A stretch of 15,491 nucleotides of DNA from Sanchytrium tribonematis. Its lineage: Eukaryota; Sanchytriomycota; Sanchytriomycetes; Sanchytriales; Sanchytriaceae. Shown piece by piece: positions 1 to 8,438 of this stretch. The position numbers and the translations under genes are program-made. The DNA is taken from NCBI GenBank assembly GCA_018985235.1, contig JADGIG010000149.1, positions 1-15,491 on the forward strand, written 5' to 3'. The first letter of the stretch is position 1. Each line of letters begins with the position of its first letter. The notes under the pieces were generated by a model, which did not search any database, was not told where the DNA came from, and saw nothing but the letters and a program-made list of their open reading frames with translations.

Positions 1-1308
1 TTTATGATAGGAACAACAAGTGCTGCATCTTTGAATGCAAATAGTACAGAAATACCTTACGGAAATAGTAGCAGCTTTAATTTGAATTCGACTCTGTTAA
101 AAACTAGCAGTGTATTTCCAATAATTACAAGCCTTGTTGATGAAAGCACCGTGCAATATGACACGAGTAGCAGTATGTTTGTATCAACATCTATAAAATT
201 TGAAGTTTCTTCAATTAATGAGTCGTTTTCAATCATGCCCATTGATTCTACGTTCAGCACCGCATCATCAGCCTCCAGTCAAAGTATTTTTTCTGTTGTA
301 GAAAGTTCTGCATTATTTAATAGTGTCAGTTTTTTAGAGAGTGACAGTTTATCTACTTCTTTTGCAATGACTGGAATTGAATCGCAATTTTTATATAGTC
401 AGTCTAGTTCTGACAACATATTGCACTTGATCTCAGACGATTCTACAGTATCATCAGTCGACCAGGCTAACATTTCATCTCAAATGGAAATCGATTCATC
501 TTTGACTTACATTGAAAATTCAATTATTAGCTCAGGCAGCAGCGAATCAGCTAAAACAGAAAGCACTTATATCGATTCCCAAACAGATACTATAATTACT
601 AGTGAATCAACTGAAAAATTATCACAAATGTCAACTTTGGGATATTCCACATCAACAAATAGTTTTGGGTCGAATTCATTTTCTAATTCTGACATGATTA
701 GTTCTGAATATAGCAACTTGCTGTCACAAGTCGTGTCTTCTTCAAATCAATTGGTTTCCATTACTGAAGCGACGACTTTTGTCAGTCAAGCCGTGACCCA
801 AAGTATGCAATTGACAACATCAGAAGTGTCAGAGACCTCTATTCTTGAAACTAGTATATCTATTTACGAATCGACAAATACAGAATACTCAACTCCGTTT
901 GAGATTCTCACAACCACAGCACCGGTTTTAACAGAGCCTGTAGTTTATACATTTACAGATGAGATTTATCAAAATTCGACAACTTCGATTAAAAGTACAA
1001 TAGTTCTGCCTCTTACAAAAGGCGAAATAGCCGGTATCACTGTTTCTGTTGCTTTTTTATTAGTATTACTAGCAATAGCCGGATATTATGTTGTCAAACA
1101 ACATCAATTACGATTAAGGAGATCCACTTCGATGGATGAAGTACCTAGCCAGTCAGTACCAATGCTGATACCTTCGGCTGTTAATTACTATTCAAATTAT
1201 AACGATAACTTTTTTAATAATCCCGATTTGGAATTACTTCCAAAAAAAGAAATTACAAATGTTGAAGGTAAAACTGCTGCTGAAGTTTTAAATGACAGCT
1301 ATAAATAA
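1..1308 (+). CDS. Mucin-like Ser/Thr-rich single-pass membrane protein, 5'-partial
   Basis: The frame is open to the left window edge (an in-frame TTT precedes the first ATG at 4) and the visible N terminus has no signal peptide, so the true start probably lies upstream. About 340 residues counted from that ATG are extremely rich in Ser, Thr and Asn, with many possible N-glycosylation sites (NST, NSS, NES, NIS) and almost no Cys. A single transmembrane helix follows at about residues 342-364, then a basic stop-transfer stretch (KQHQLRLRR) and a cytosolic tail of about 70 residues rich in Asn, Tyr and Pro that ends at a TAA. This is the layout of a heavily O-glycosylated type I surface protein. 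Fungal wall-stress sensors of the Wsc/Mid2 kind look similar, but no WSC cysteine domain is visible, so this is analogy only. AATAAA overlaps the stop codon. Confidence 0.75.
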   Translation, partial: FMIGTTSAASLNANSTEIPYGNSSSFNLNSTLLKTSSVFPIITSLVDESTVQYDTSSSMFVSTSIKFEVSSINESFSIMPIDSTFSTASSASSQSIFSVVESSALFNSVSFLESDSLSTSFAMTGIESQFLYSQSSSDNILHLISDDSTVSSVDQANISSQMEIDSSLTYIENSIISSGSSESAKTESTYIDSQTDTIITSESTEKLSQMSTLGYSTSTNSFGSNSFSNSDMISSEYSNLLSQVVSSSNQLVSITEATTFVSQAVTQSMQLTTSEVSETSILETSISIYESTNTEYSTPFEILTTTAPVLTEPVVYTFTDEIYQNSTTSIKSTIVLPLTKGEIAGITVSVAFLLVLLAIAGYYVVKQHQLRLRRSTSMDEVPSQSVPMLIPSAVNYYSNYNDNFFNNPDLELLPKKEITNVEGKTAAEVLNDSYK

Positions 1309-1309
1309 A
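1304..1309 (+). terminator. AATAAA poly(A) signal spanning the stop codon
   Basis: An exact AATAAA hexamer contains the TAA stop of the mucin-like gene, implying a 3' UTR of only some tens of bases. The same arrangement recurs at other genes in the window. Confidence 0.45.
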
Positions 1310-1659
1310 TTATATATAATTAATATTTAAATTCAAAGTACAAATTCTAAACACTAGATGAAATTGTTTGAATAATCTGTTAGGTATAAAAATTTGAACT
1401 ATTGATAATTCAAATGAACCTCATTGTTTTTAAAATTTTGAATCGATTTGGAGCAATGCTGCGGGGGTGTAATCAATTGGACAAATTGTAAACTTATTGT
1501 TTCTCTTGACTATACTCTTAACATTTCTTAGTTGACCTCTTGTGCTTCTCGCAGAAAAAAAAAGGTTTTATTGATTGGCAATTTAGAATAAGTTGCCGGA
1601 AGCAAATTCCTGCAAATAGCTTTTCTTGAATATTTAAACTCAGCTTTCAATTTGTAATA
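1309..1659. other. Intergenic spacer, 351 bp
   Basis: AT-rich spacer between two genes on the + strand. It presumably holds the 3' end of the mucin-like gene and the promoter of the next gene. It contains one short GC-richer patch near 1460-1467 and a run of nine A at 1555-1563. I see no convincing reading frame, tRNA fold or repeat. A GT...ATTTAG stretch of 22 nt near 1564-1585 resembles an intron, but the flanking frames do not join to the downstream gene. Confidence 0.5.
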
Positions 1660-3654
1660 ATGATTGCAGTATTTCTGCTTCTACATTCCAAATCTATGCA
1701 ATTGACAGATGACACTCAATTCTCTGTTTCAACAAATTTCTCTTTTCCAGCTTACTTTGTAGGACAGATTTCTTATAAAATTGAGCACCGTGATCTAGAT
1801 ATTCAAAAAGAAGTAGCAAATGGAATGTGGTTTGGCTCCCCTTTGAGGCGGATGCTGCTGGGAATGCAGCATCGAAATACCACCTCGCCTTCATTACCGA
1901 TTCTCATCAAAAGAGATGGTGGAGGTGCCATGGCGGGTATAAGTATGGCACTTGGAATGAGTGGGCCATCGTACGTAGGAATGGTACGAGCATTTACAAC
2001 TGACAACTTAACGCCTCAAGAAAGAGCAAATATTTTTATGGGTTCATTTTTCGATATCACGTCAACTGTACTCATGTTCTCGGGTAACCCAATAGGAATA
2101 GCTATGGGTTCTGTGATGATGATTTCAAAATCTTTTTTCGACTCTTTTGATGCTCCAAAGTCACCACCACAAATTGATGCAGATGTAATGTTCAAGCAAA
2201 TTCAGGACTATATTCAGCATATTGTTCCGTCTGCTGACCAAATGTACATTGAAATTAAGCCCTATGTTCAAGATTTGGTCGAAAATTCCATTGACTTGGC
2301 CCTACAGCAGCAATATATTGAAAAACAACAGATTGCGTTGAGAAAGTTCTCGGAGTATCTGAGCATTTTCGACAGCGAAACAGAGCCGGAAAAAATTCTT
2401 CATAATTGGGAAACCTTAGTTCAAGAATCAGCCTCAGAAATGCTCAATTCCAAATTGCCGCTACACGTGGACGACACCATCTCCTTTGAAATCTTTGAGA
2501 TTGCAACCGCTGTAGCCGTTTATCCGCAATTTGTTAGCATGCTTATTATGTCAGTCAAAGAATGGTATATAACTGCAGCATTTTTGAAGAAAGACACATC
2601 TCAAATTGAGAAAAAATTTACAGATTATATTTCTGGATTTAGAAAGCAATATGAATTGATGGTCAACGCATGGTATGACCAGTCAAAAGCCCATATTCAA
2701 ACATCGCATTTCGAGCGAGCAAATTCTAATCAATGTAAATTCACATTGATGATTCCATCTTCAAGAAACATTGAAGGTTATTTTCAAGAAACAGCTGCTG
2801 CACCAAATTACATATTTAATCCATCAGCAGCAACCGAATTTCAGGCAATCCGAGAAGAAAATTGCGTGGACCAGGCTTGTAGATTCGTTACTCAATTGGA
2901 CGAATTAGGAGCCAACGTCTGTGAGTATGAAAAGACCTACACCGAGAATTGCAGCAAGCCTTGCTCAGCAGCAAAACAAGCTGTATCTTGGATATTTCCA
3001 ATTTTAGGTGCTACAGATTCTCAATGTTTCTTGAATAAAGAGCAGTGCAAAGAAATGTTAAATGGAATAAAGGTAAGGAACGAAGCAAGCTGCAAACCCT
3101 CTAATTGCACTATTCAAATGAATGCAGCAAAAGATAAATTATTAGCAGATTTAGAGGCTAAGGTTTCCCAAACACGCAAAAGTGTTTTAAAATACAACGC
3201 CTTGTTAGATGGTGCGGACATCAAAGATCAATCAAATTTTTTAGATGCTATCACTGATATGAAGAGCACAGCTTTGCAAAAATATCTTCCGAAAGACGAG
3301 GTTTTTAACGGGAGTGTCTGCCAAGGTCTTCTAGCCTTTCCGAAAGACCGATCTATACCGAAATTGTGCATTGTTAGCACCAAGACTAGATATTCTTGTC
3401 CTACCATTTATAATGGAAAAAAGCAATACATTTTATACCCTGATGTCATTAAGGCTGAACTGCCTCAATTGTGTCCGAAATATTTGAGACCGAAAAAAGA
3501 TGTCATTACTAAGCTCAAAATTATGCAGACAATCGGAAGTGGTGTCACGGACGAGGAATTTATCCAGATAAAACTGGCCAAAGAAAACATGAAAAATATT
3601 AAAAGAATTGACGGGGTTGAACCAAGGCATTTAAAATTATCAGAAGAACTATAA
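1660..3654 (+). CDS. Putative secreted helical-bundle (pore-former-like) protein with Cys-rich C-terminal half
   Basis: I cannot assign this 664-aa protein to a family with certainty. Residues 1-10 form a short hydrophobic start (IAVFLLL) that may be a weak signal peptide. Residues about 88-160 contain small, Gly/Met-rich hydrophobic helices (GGGAMAGISMALGMSG; GNPIGIAMGSVMMI). Residues about 170-345 are a series of long amphipathic helices, including a hydrophobic one near 277-300 (FEIATAVAVYPQFVSMLIM) and a later helix ending in NAWYDQSK. That order (glycine-rich hydrophobic start, amphipathic helices, central hydrophobic helix, then Y-x(n)-WY) resembles the N-terminal helical-bundle domain of delta-endotoxins. 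This is by eye and not a proven homology. The first 358 residues have no Cys, while residues 359-605 have 14, which suggests disulfides in a secreted or extracellular C-terminal part. The start is the ATG at 1660; an in-frame TGA lies 33 nt upstream. It ends 39 bp from the convergent neighbour. Confidence 0.7.
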   Translation: MIAVFLLLHSKSMQLTDDTQFSVSTNFSFPAYFVGQISYKIEHRDLDIQKEVANGMWFGSPLRRMLLGMQHRNTTSPSLPILIKRDGGGAMAGISMALGMSGPSYVGMVRAFTTDNLTPQERANIFMGSFFDITSTVLMFSGNPIGIAMGSVMMISKSFFDSFDAPKSPPQIDADVMFKQIQDYIQHIVPSADQMYIEIKPYVQDLVENSIDLALQQQYIEKQQIALRKFSEYLSIFDSETEPEKILHNWETLVQESASEMLNSKLPLHVDDTISFEIFEIATAVAVYPQFVSMLIMSVKEWYITAAFLKKDTSQIEKKFTDYISGFRKQYELMVNAWYDQSKAHIQTSHFERANSNQCKFTLMIPSSRNIEGYFQETAAAPNYIFNPSAATEFQAIREENCVDQACRFVTQLDELGANVCEYEKTYTENCSKPCSAAKQAVSWIFPILGATDSQCFLNKEQCKEMLNGIKVRNEASCKPSNCTIQMNAAKDKLLADLEAKVSQTRKSVLKYNALLDGADIKDQSNFLDAITDMKSTALQKYLPKDEVFNGSVCQGLLAFPKDRSIPKLCIVSTKTRYSCPTIYNGKKQYILYPDVIKAELPQLCPKYLRPKKDVITKLKIMQTIGSGVTDEEFIQIKLAKENMKNIKRIDGVEPRHLKLSEEL

Positions 3655-3657
3655 AAC

Positions 3658-3663
3658 AATAAA
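3658..3663 (+). terminator. AATAAA poly(A) signal 3 nt after the stop
   Basis: An exact AATAAA (continuing CAAC) begins 3 nt after the TAA stop of the helical-bundle gene, inside the 39-bp gap to the convergent gene. The same AATAAACAA string follows the coiled-coil gene at 14392. Confidence 0.5.
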
Positions 3664-3687
3664 CAACACTATTAAAATCATTCAAAT

Positions 3688-3693
3688 TTTATT
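3688..3693 (-). terminator. AATAAA poly(A) signal directly after the stop (minus strand)
   Basis: On the minus strand the PPPDE-Trx-PUL reading frame ends TGA followed at once by AATAAA. Transcripts from the two convergent genes would therefore overlap at their 3' ends. Confidence 0.5.
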
Positions 3694-5262
3694 TCAAAAT
3701 TCAAGAATTTGTTTTAATTCGCCATTGATATTGGCATCAGCAGAGATCATTGTATGTACCAATTCTTTGTCTTTTCCTACCACAACAAATGCTAGATCCC
3801 ATAGTACTTCGACGTTTTTGGTTTTGTTGTAAAATTCGCAAAGAATGCTAGTCATTTCCATGACAAACATATCTTCAGACTCAAATAAATACTTTTGATT
3901 CTGTATGCCTTTTAAACCTCTTCTTTTTCCAATCCATACTGATATATTGTGTAAAAGCTCTTTAATAAGCGGACAATCAAGAGCGTCGGGAAGAAATTCC
4001 ATCAAAGCATTTCGCAAAGTTGGATATAAAAGGCTGTTTGGATGATTTATCATATTCACCAAAACCCGCATTCCGCAAAGAATAGTTGCAGTGTATTGAG
4101 AATCCTTTAGCCTGATAATTGCATGAATTTCTTCAACAGTTTTTGTTAGTAATGAAGTGAAAGGAATGCTTGAATCAGAAAGCAGCTTGTACCTCAAATT
4201 ATCAAACACGAGATACCATTGACTTTTTTCCACATTGAGTGCACTCTCATAGGATTTAGGAGTACCCAGAGAAAGATTCAATGTTTTCAACTTCTCAAGA
4301 TTTTTAGATTGATTAAAAGGTACAATATAATTGTATTCACACATTCCAACCAAATTTGGGAAAAGAGTGGGGTTGTAGACCTTGTCCCAAAGTGCCTTTA
4401 ATTTTGGGATATCGGCACCCTGGATTGTCTGAATAATTTTACCGTTTTTCTCATAGATGATAGTCGGAATCGCCGAAATTTGATACTTGGATGCTATGGC
4501 ACGGCAAGTACTAGTATTGATAAGTATGCCTGGAACAATTGATGGAGGGTTTAATATGTTATTTGGGGCTGGTGGAAACTGCTCAGCAGCTTCCTTAAAA
4601 TGCGGCTTAATGAGCTGACACGGGGCACAGCTCTCACCAAAAAAGAACAAGACACGTTCATGGGATCCAATATCTTGAAATTCGGCGTCATTTTTTAAAA
4701 TGACCATTTTGGGAGTCCAATCTATAAACGACTTTGACTCTTCGTCACTGACTGAGTTTTGTACTTGTTTTTCTGATGAAGCCGATGATTCTTGTAACAG
4801 ACCAATTTGGTCATATTGACTACCCGAAAACATTTGAGATATCATTGGTTGAAGCATTTGTCCCATTGGAGTTGACAAAAATTCACTTGGAAGATTGATG
4901 ATGCGCTCGGGTATGCTCTTTCCAAGTAAGAAATGACAACATTCATTTGTAAAGGTATTGCAATTAAAATTAAGCAAATGATAATTTTCAGCAGTAAACT
5001 TTGAATTGAGCTCTTGAATAAATTCTTTAAAAGTCTCAAAATCAATTTGCGTCTCACCCATATTAATTTCCTCAATCGGGTGTCCATGGGGTGTTTTCTT
5101 AATCTGAGAAGTGCAGATGCCTTGGCCGTAATATACTTCCATATTAAAAATTACAATAGAGGTGTGATATATAGCATCTATTTGTTTCCCAATAATCTGT
5201 GACGAAAGAGACTTTGCCATTCCATGAGACAAGTCGTACACATAAAGATAGACAGAAGTCAT
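3694..5262 (-). CDS. PPPDE (DeSI-like) protease - thioredoxin - PUL domain fusion protein
   Basis: 522 aa from the first ATG of the frame; the longer frame begins with TTG three codons earlier, so I take the ATG. Residues about 3-145 are a PPPDE/DeSI-type papain-fold peptidase with the expected catalytic pair: His33 in YHTSIVIF and Cys101 in NFNCNTFTNE. DeSI enzymes remove ubiquitin or SUMO from proteins. Residues about 185-295 are a thioredoxin fold with a CAPC active site at 212-215 and the cis-proline loop (SAIPTI, Pro266). Residues about 305-520 fit a PUL domain, the helical repeat domain that binds Cdc48/p97 in Lub1/Ufd3/PLAA. I know this triple architecture from fungal genomes; the cellular role is not established to my knowledge. 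Inferred role: a cytosolic or nuclear ubiquitin/SUMO-linked factor tied to Cdc48. Domain and motif calls are strong, substrate unknown. Confidence 0.9.
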   Translation of the reverse strand: MTSVYLYVYDLSHGMAKSLSSQIIGKQIDAIYHTSIVIFNMEVYYGQGICTSQIKKTPHGHPIEEINMGETQIDFETFKEFIQELNSKFTAENYHLLNFNCNTFTNECCHFLLGKSIPERIINLPSEFLSTPMGQMLQPMISQMFSGSQYDQIGLLQESSASSEKQVQNSVSDEESKSFIDWTPKMVILKNDAEFQDIGSHERVLFFFGESCAPCQLIKPHFKEAAEQFPPAPNNILNPPSIVPGILINTSTCRAIASKYQISAIPTIIYEKNGKIIQTIQGADIPKLKALWDKVYNPTLFPNLVGMCEYNYIVPFNQSKNLEKLKTLNLSLGTPKSYESALNVEKSQWYLVFDNLRYKLLSDSSIPFTSLLTKTVEEIHAIIRLKDSQYTATILCGMRVLVNMINHPNSLLYPTLRNALMEFLPDALDCPLIKELLHNISVWIGKRRGLKGIQNQKYLFESEDMFVMEMTSILCEFYNKTKNVEVLWDLAFVVVGKDKELVHTMISADANINGELKQILEF

Positions 5263-5445
5263 TTCAAACAACCTCCTTGTTCATTATTGAATGTAACCAT
5301 AGAATCTACCAGAATTTTTTTATCTTCACAATTCAATCTAATTTTAAATCAATACTCTACACCACGCTGCGTGAATTACTAAACTGGAAGCCACCTTAAT
5401 ATTAGAATTTAATTTAAAATTGATCACTGAATTTTCAGTACAATA

Positions 5446-6741
5446 TCATTGTAAGCGGGTAATTTGTTCGCTATACTCACTGTCAGATTCAGAACCACTT
5501 TCTGTACCTTCAAAGCTGCAGAGTTCATCGGAAGGAATTGATTGTACATATTCCGAGTCTGAATTTTCAACAATATTATCTAGATGCTCAATCAAAATTT
5601 CATTTATAGTTTGTGACTCTTCCACAACCACAGGAACAAAAGCCGTCAATTGTTCAAATTTTGACAAAGGAACGAAAACAGGATGGTTTCTGATCCCAAT
5701 GGCATTCTCAATTTCCATTGCAATGGGTTTATCGATGGCTATTTCCATTCTATTGTCGATCTCCACTTCCATTTTAAAGTCCATGTCAATTTCTCTTTTA
5801 TAGTCGAGAACCATTGGGTCCCAGGTCTGAATAAAAGAAGAAGCACAGCCTCCCACTGGTCCATCTAGAACCATATAATCGACAGACTCAGTCGAATTTA
5901 GGATACTGCATGAAAGTGGAGGGTCATCTATATCCATTGGTTCACTACAATCCATTGGATCTACCCAGTATGATAGATCAAGTGAATCTAGATATTGAAT
6001 GTTATGTATTGAGTTTAAATTGGAATCATTCCTGTCTGGATTTTGTAACAAGTTTTGAGAAACAGATGATTGAGCTTGGTTCACTAGTATTTGACTGGTC
6101 TGCTTATATTCTGAGACAGAAGATGAAGTATCGCTTAAAATTTCGCTTGAGATTGATTCATCAGTAGTGGACTCTATTTCATCCAAAAAGTTTGCAGGAG
6201 CTGCTTCTCTTTCGATTACACGATTTTCATTTTTAAATTTTTCTAAAATAGATTCTGCATGTTTCTCGTCAAGACGTTTTGGCTCCAAATCTGCTATAAT
6301 CGTTGGCAATGTCATATCCGGCTGTACAGTTACTGCTGAATCTGTTTTTATTAGCTCCTTTACTAATAGTTTATATTGCACATCCAGTTCCTGCTTAGAT
6401 TTAGTATGTAAGCGAGGTGTTCTGCTTCTTTTTTTATATTTATCTACAGAAACTAAAAGTATAGTTGCTTTCATTTTCAAGGTCTCTTTTTTAATATGGG
6501 CTAGTTTGTCTGTTGCCTCTTTTTCATTCGCTTTTTTCTTTTTATTTGCAATAAAGTCATGATTATAGAGTCTCTTTTGCGATGTGGTCAAATTTTGCAA
6601 AATTGGCTCTTCATTTACCAAATGCAAAGTGTTTCCAAATAGAAAGATGACAAAATTTGTCAAGCTATTCAAAATAGCATGTAGTAGTGCAAATACTGCA
6701 ATTTCCAAGTATTGAGAAAGGGAAAAGATATTAAATGCCAT
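5446..6741 (-). CDS. Hypothetical membrane-anchored acidic low-complexity protein
   Basis: Not recognised. 431 aa starting at an ATG in a CCATGGC context. Residues about 10-42 are strongly hydrophobic (EIAVFALLHAILNSL ... FVIFLFG), enough for one long or two short membrane helices near the N terminus. Residues 60-120 are very basic (NKKKK; YKKRSRTPR). From about 185 the chain turns acidic and Ser-rich, with a run of short M-D/E repeats at 261-346: DPMD, EPMDIDD, DYMVLDGP, DPMVLDYK, then alternating Met/Ile and acidic residues (IDMDFKMEVEIDNRMEI). It ends in an acidic Ser-rich tail (ESGSESDSEYSE) and TGA. The reading frame is long, starts well and has codon use like its neighbours, so a real gene is likely. 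No enzyme motif is visible. No AATAAA is found close to its stop, unlike most genes here. Confidence 0.65.
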   Translation of the reverse strand: MAFNIFSLSQYLEIAVFALLHAILNSLTNFVIFLFGNTLHLVNEEPILQNLTTSQKRLYNHDFIANKKKKANEKEATDKLAHIKKETLKMKATILLVSVDKYKKRSRTPRLHTKSKQELDVQYKLLVKELIKTDSAVTVQPDMTLPTIIADLEPKRLDEKHAESILEKFKNENRVIEREAAPANFLDEIESTTDESISSEILSDTSSSVSEYKQTSQILVNQAQSSVSQNLLQNPDRNDSNLNSIHNIQYLDSLDLSYWVDPMDCSEPMDIDDPPLSCSILNSTESVDYMVLDGPVGGCASSFIQTWDPMVLDYKREIDMDFKMEVEIDNRMEIAIDKPIAMEIENAIGIRNHPVFVPLSKFEQLTAFVPVVVEESQTINEILIEHLDNIVENSDSEYVQSIPSDELCSFEGTESGSESDSEYSEQITRLQ

Positions 6742-6929
6742 GGCCTTTTTTTATGAGCAAGCCACATCTGAATTTTAAGGCAACAAATTCGCATATTAGC
6801 GACAACATCGCTTTAACACATCTGAATATTTTTAATTTAAGATATTATATTTATATCTAAAGAAGAAAATGATCGAAGTAGAATGCAAGAAGTCTATAAT
6901 TCAACTTATTTAAAAAGAACAAAAATGAT

Positions 6930-8268
6930 TTACTTCTTCTTAACTAGTTGCATTAAACCATCAGTTGACATACTTTTGGGTCTCTCGATAGGCATTCCTA
7001 GACCTCTGCTAAGAACCATACCGGCGCAACATCCAATACATCTACTAACACCAAACAAGACTGTGTAATAAGATTGCTCAACAAGTCCGTAATGTCTTAG
7101 TAAAATACCTAAATGAATAAAATCAACCAGAATGAGCGTCTACATTAGGCCATGGATTTTTAGTTTTTCCATGTTCCAATAGCACATCAGGTGCAATAGA
7201 ATAAATTTGAGACGTCAATTTGAATAGTGGGTCATTTGGAAGATGCTCTAACGCAAATTCACGTTGACTCTGATATCTGGGATCCGTCTTTCTTAATACG
7301 GCGTGTCCATAACCAGGAAGAACTTTTCCACTCTTCAAAAGTCCCCAAATGTAATCTTTAACTTGGGAGTCGCTTGGGTTGTCCCCGACTTCGCTCTGCA
7401 TTTGAAGCATAAAATTAAGAACTTCTTGATTAGCAAGACCATGAAGTGGTCCAGCAAGCCCATTCAATGCAGCACTGAATGAATAGTACGGATCAGACAA
7501 TGCAGAGTTTACAAGATGTGAGGCATGTGCAGATACATTTCCACCTTCATGATCACTATGAATCAGCAAGTAAAGATTGAGCAACTTGATGAAATTTGGA
7601 TCTGTGAAACCTAACATGTTAGCATAGTTGACGCTCATGGTGGAATCACTATGCATAGCATGTTTTCCATCCTTGTAAAGATTTCTATAGATTCTGCTAG
7701 CAATGGTGGGACACTTTGCAATTAAATTCAAAGAGTCTTCCAAAGTGTATTCCCAGTAATCACTTTTGTTCATTCCGGTTGCATATTTGCTTGCAAAAAC
7801 AGATTCTGATTGACAAGCTAAAACTGCAATTGAAAATTGAGACATTGGATGTAAACTTGATGGACAACTATCAATTAAATCTTCCACATGCCCAGGGATT
7901 TGCATTCTCTGTCCCAAGTCCTTAGCAAGTTCTTCTACTTGCGGCTTTGTAGGAACTTCATTTGTTAAAAGGAGCCAAAGAACGCTCTCAGGTTGATGTT
8001 CCAAAAGATCATTTTCTTTCAATTTTTGTTGTAATTCGGGAATTGATAAGCCTCTGAATCTAATACCTTCATTTGCATCCAATACAGAAGGTTCCCACAA
8101 CATTGTCTTTAAACCACGTGATCCGGAATAAATGGCGTTGACATTAATTGAACCAATATTTGCTTCACCATGCTGTTGTCTAAATTGTTTGACAGTTTGT
8201 GAGTGCTTTTGCAAATGACTTGAAATGCTAGATTTCAATTGAGAGGTTCTTAAAAGTCTGGAGATCAT
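6930..8268 (-). CDS. CIT1: Mitochondrial citrate synthase (two exons, 19-nt intron)
   Basis: Condenses acetyl-CoA and oxaloacetate to citrate at the entry to the TCA cycle. CDS is complement(6930..7108,7128..8268), 439 aa, close to the mature length of eukaryotic enzymes. The N terminus ([14 protein letters not shown]) is basic, Ser-rich and free of acidic residues, as in a mitochondrial presequence. The catalytic residues of the family are present: His276 in [10 protein letters not shown], His322 in [15 protein letters not shown] and Asp377 in PNVDAHSG (pig H274, H320, D375). Without splicing the frame hits TGA right after VDAHSG. Removing 19 nt continues into ILLRHYG ... [10 protein letters not shown] ... 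[13 protein letters not shown], the conserved C terminus with the citrate-binding arginines. It is divergent from the next gene across a 170-bp spacer. Identification is essentially certain; the intron is inferred from protein conservation. Confidence 0.97.
7109..7127 (-). other. CIT1: 19-nt spliceosomal-type intron in citrate synthase
   Basis: On the minus strand the intron reads GTTGATTTTATTCATTTAG. It has GT...AG borders and is phase 1, splitting a Gly codon (G|GT). If retained it gives an immediate in-frame TGA and removes the last 58 residues. The protein on both sides matches the family contiguously (VDAHSG | ILLRHYG), with no residue missing or added, so the inserted length is fixed at 19 nt. 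Confidence 0.9.
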
Positions 8269-8438
8269 TTTGATGTTACAAAAAAAATATTGCTTTTGTA
8301 CAACTTATCCACTTTCTTTCCATATGGTAAAATTTGAAGTGTGAAAAAGATAAGCTTCAAACATTTATAGTTGAGTTCAAGTTGCGAAAACTTCAAGGCA
8401 ATGGTACTCCCAGAATGAATTTGTGAAACAGAGAAACA
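8269..8438. promoter_or_regulatory. 170-bp divergent promoter region
   Basis: The only spacer between citrate synthase (minus) and the small basic gene (plus), so it must hold both promoters unless those overlap coding sequence. It contains an A/T tract next to the citrate synthase ATG. Near the plus gene there are two tiny upstream reading frames, 8401-8418 (MVLPE) and 8415-8426 (MNL), overlapping at ATGA. No recognised factor site is claimed. Confidence 0.4.

Noticed and set aside
1564-1585. 22-nt GT...ATTTAG intron-like segment upstream of the helical-bundle gene
   Set aside because: No upstream coding exon is visible and the downstream frame reaches stops before the ATG at 1660.
5420-6562. 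Plus-strand frames of 127, 85 and 131 aa
   Set aside because: All are antisense to the continuous 431-aa minus-strand gene; their hydrophobic/Ser-rich look comes from the complement of Asp/Glu-rich codons.
6883-7068. 61-aa plus-strand reading frame
   Set aside because: It lies antisense to the second exon of citrate synthase, which matches the family closely; the plus frame is a shadow.
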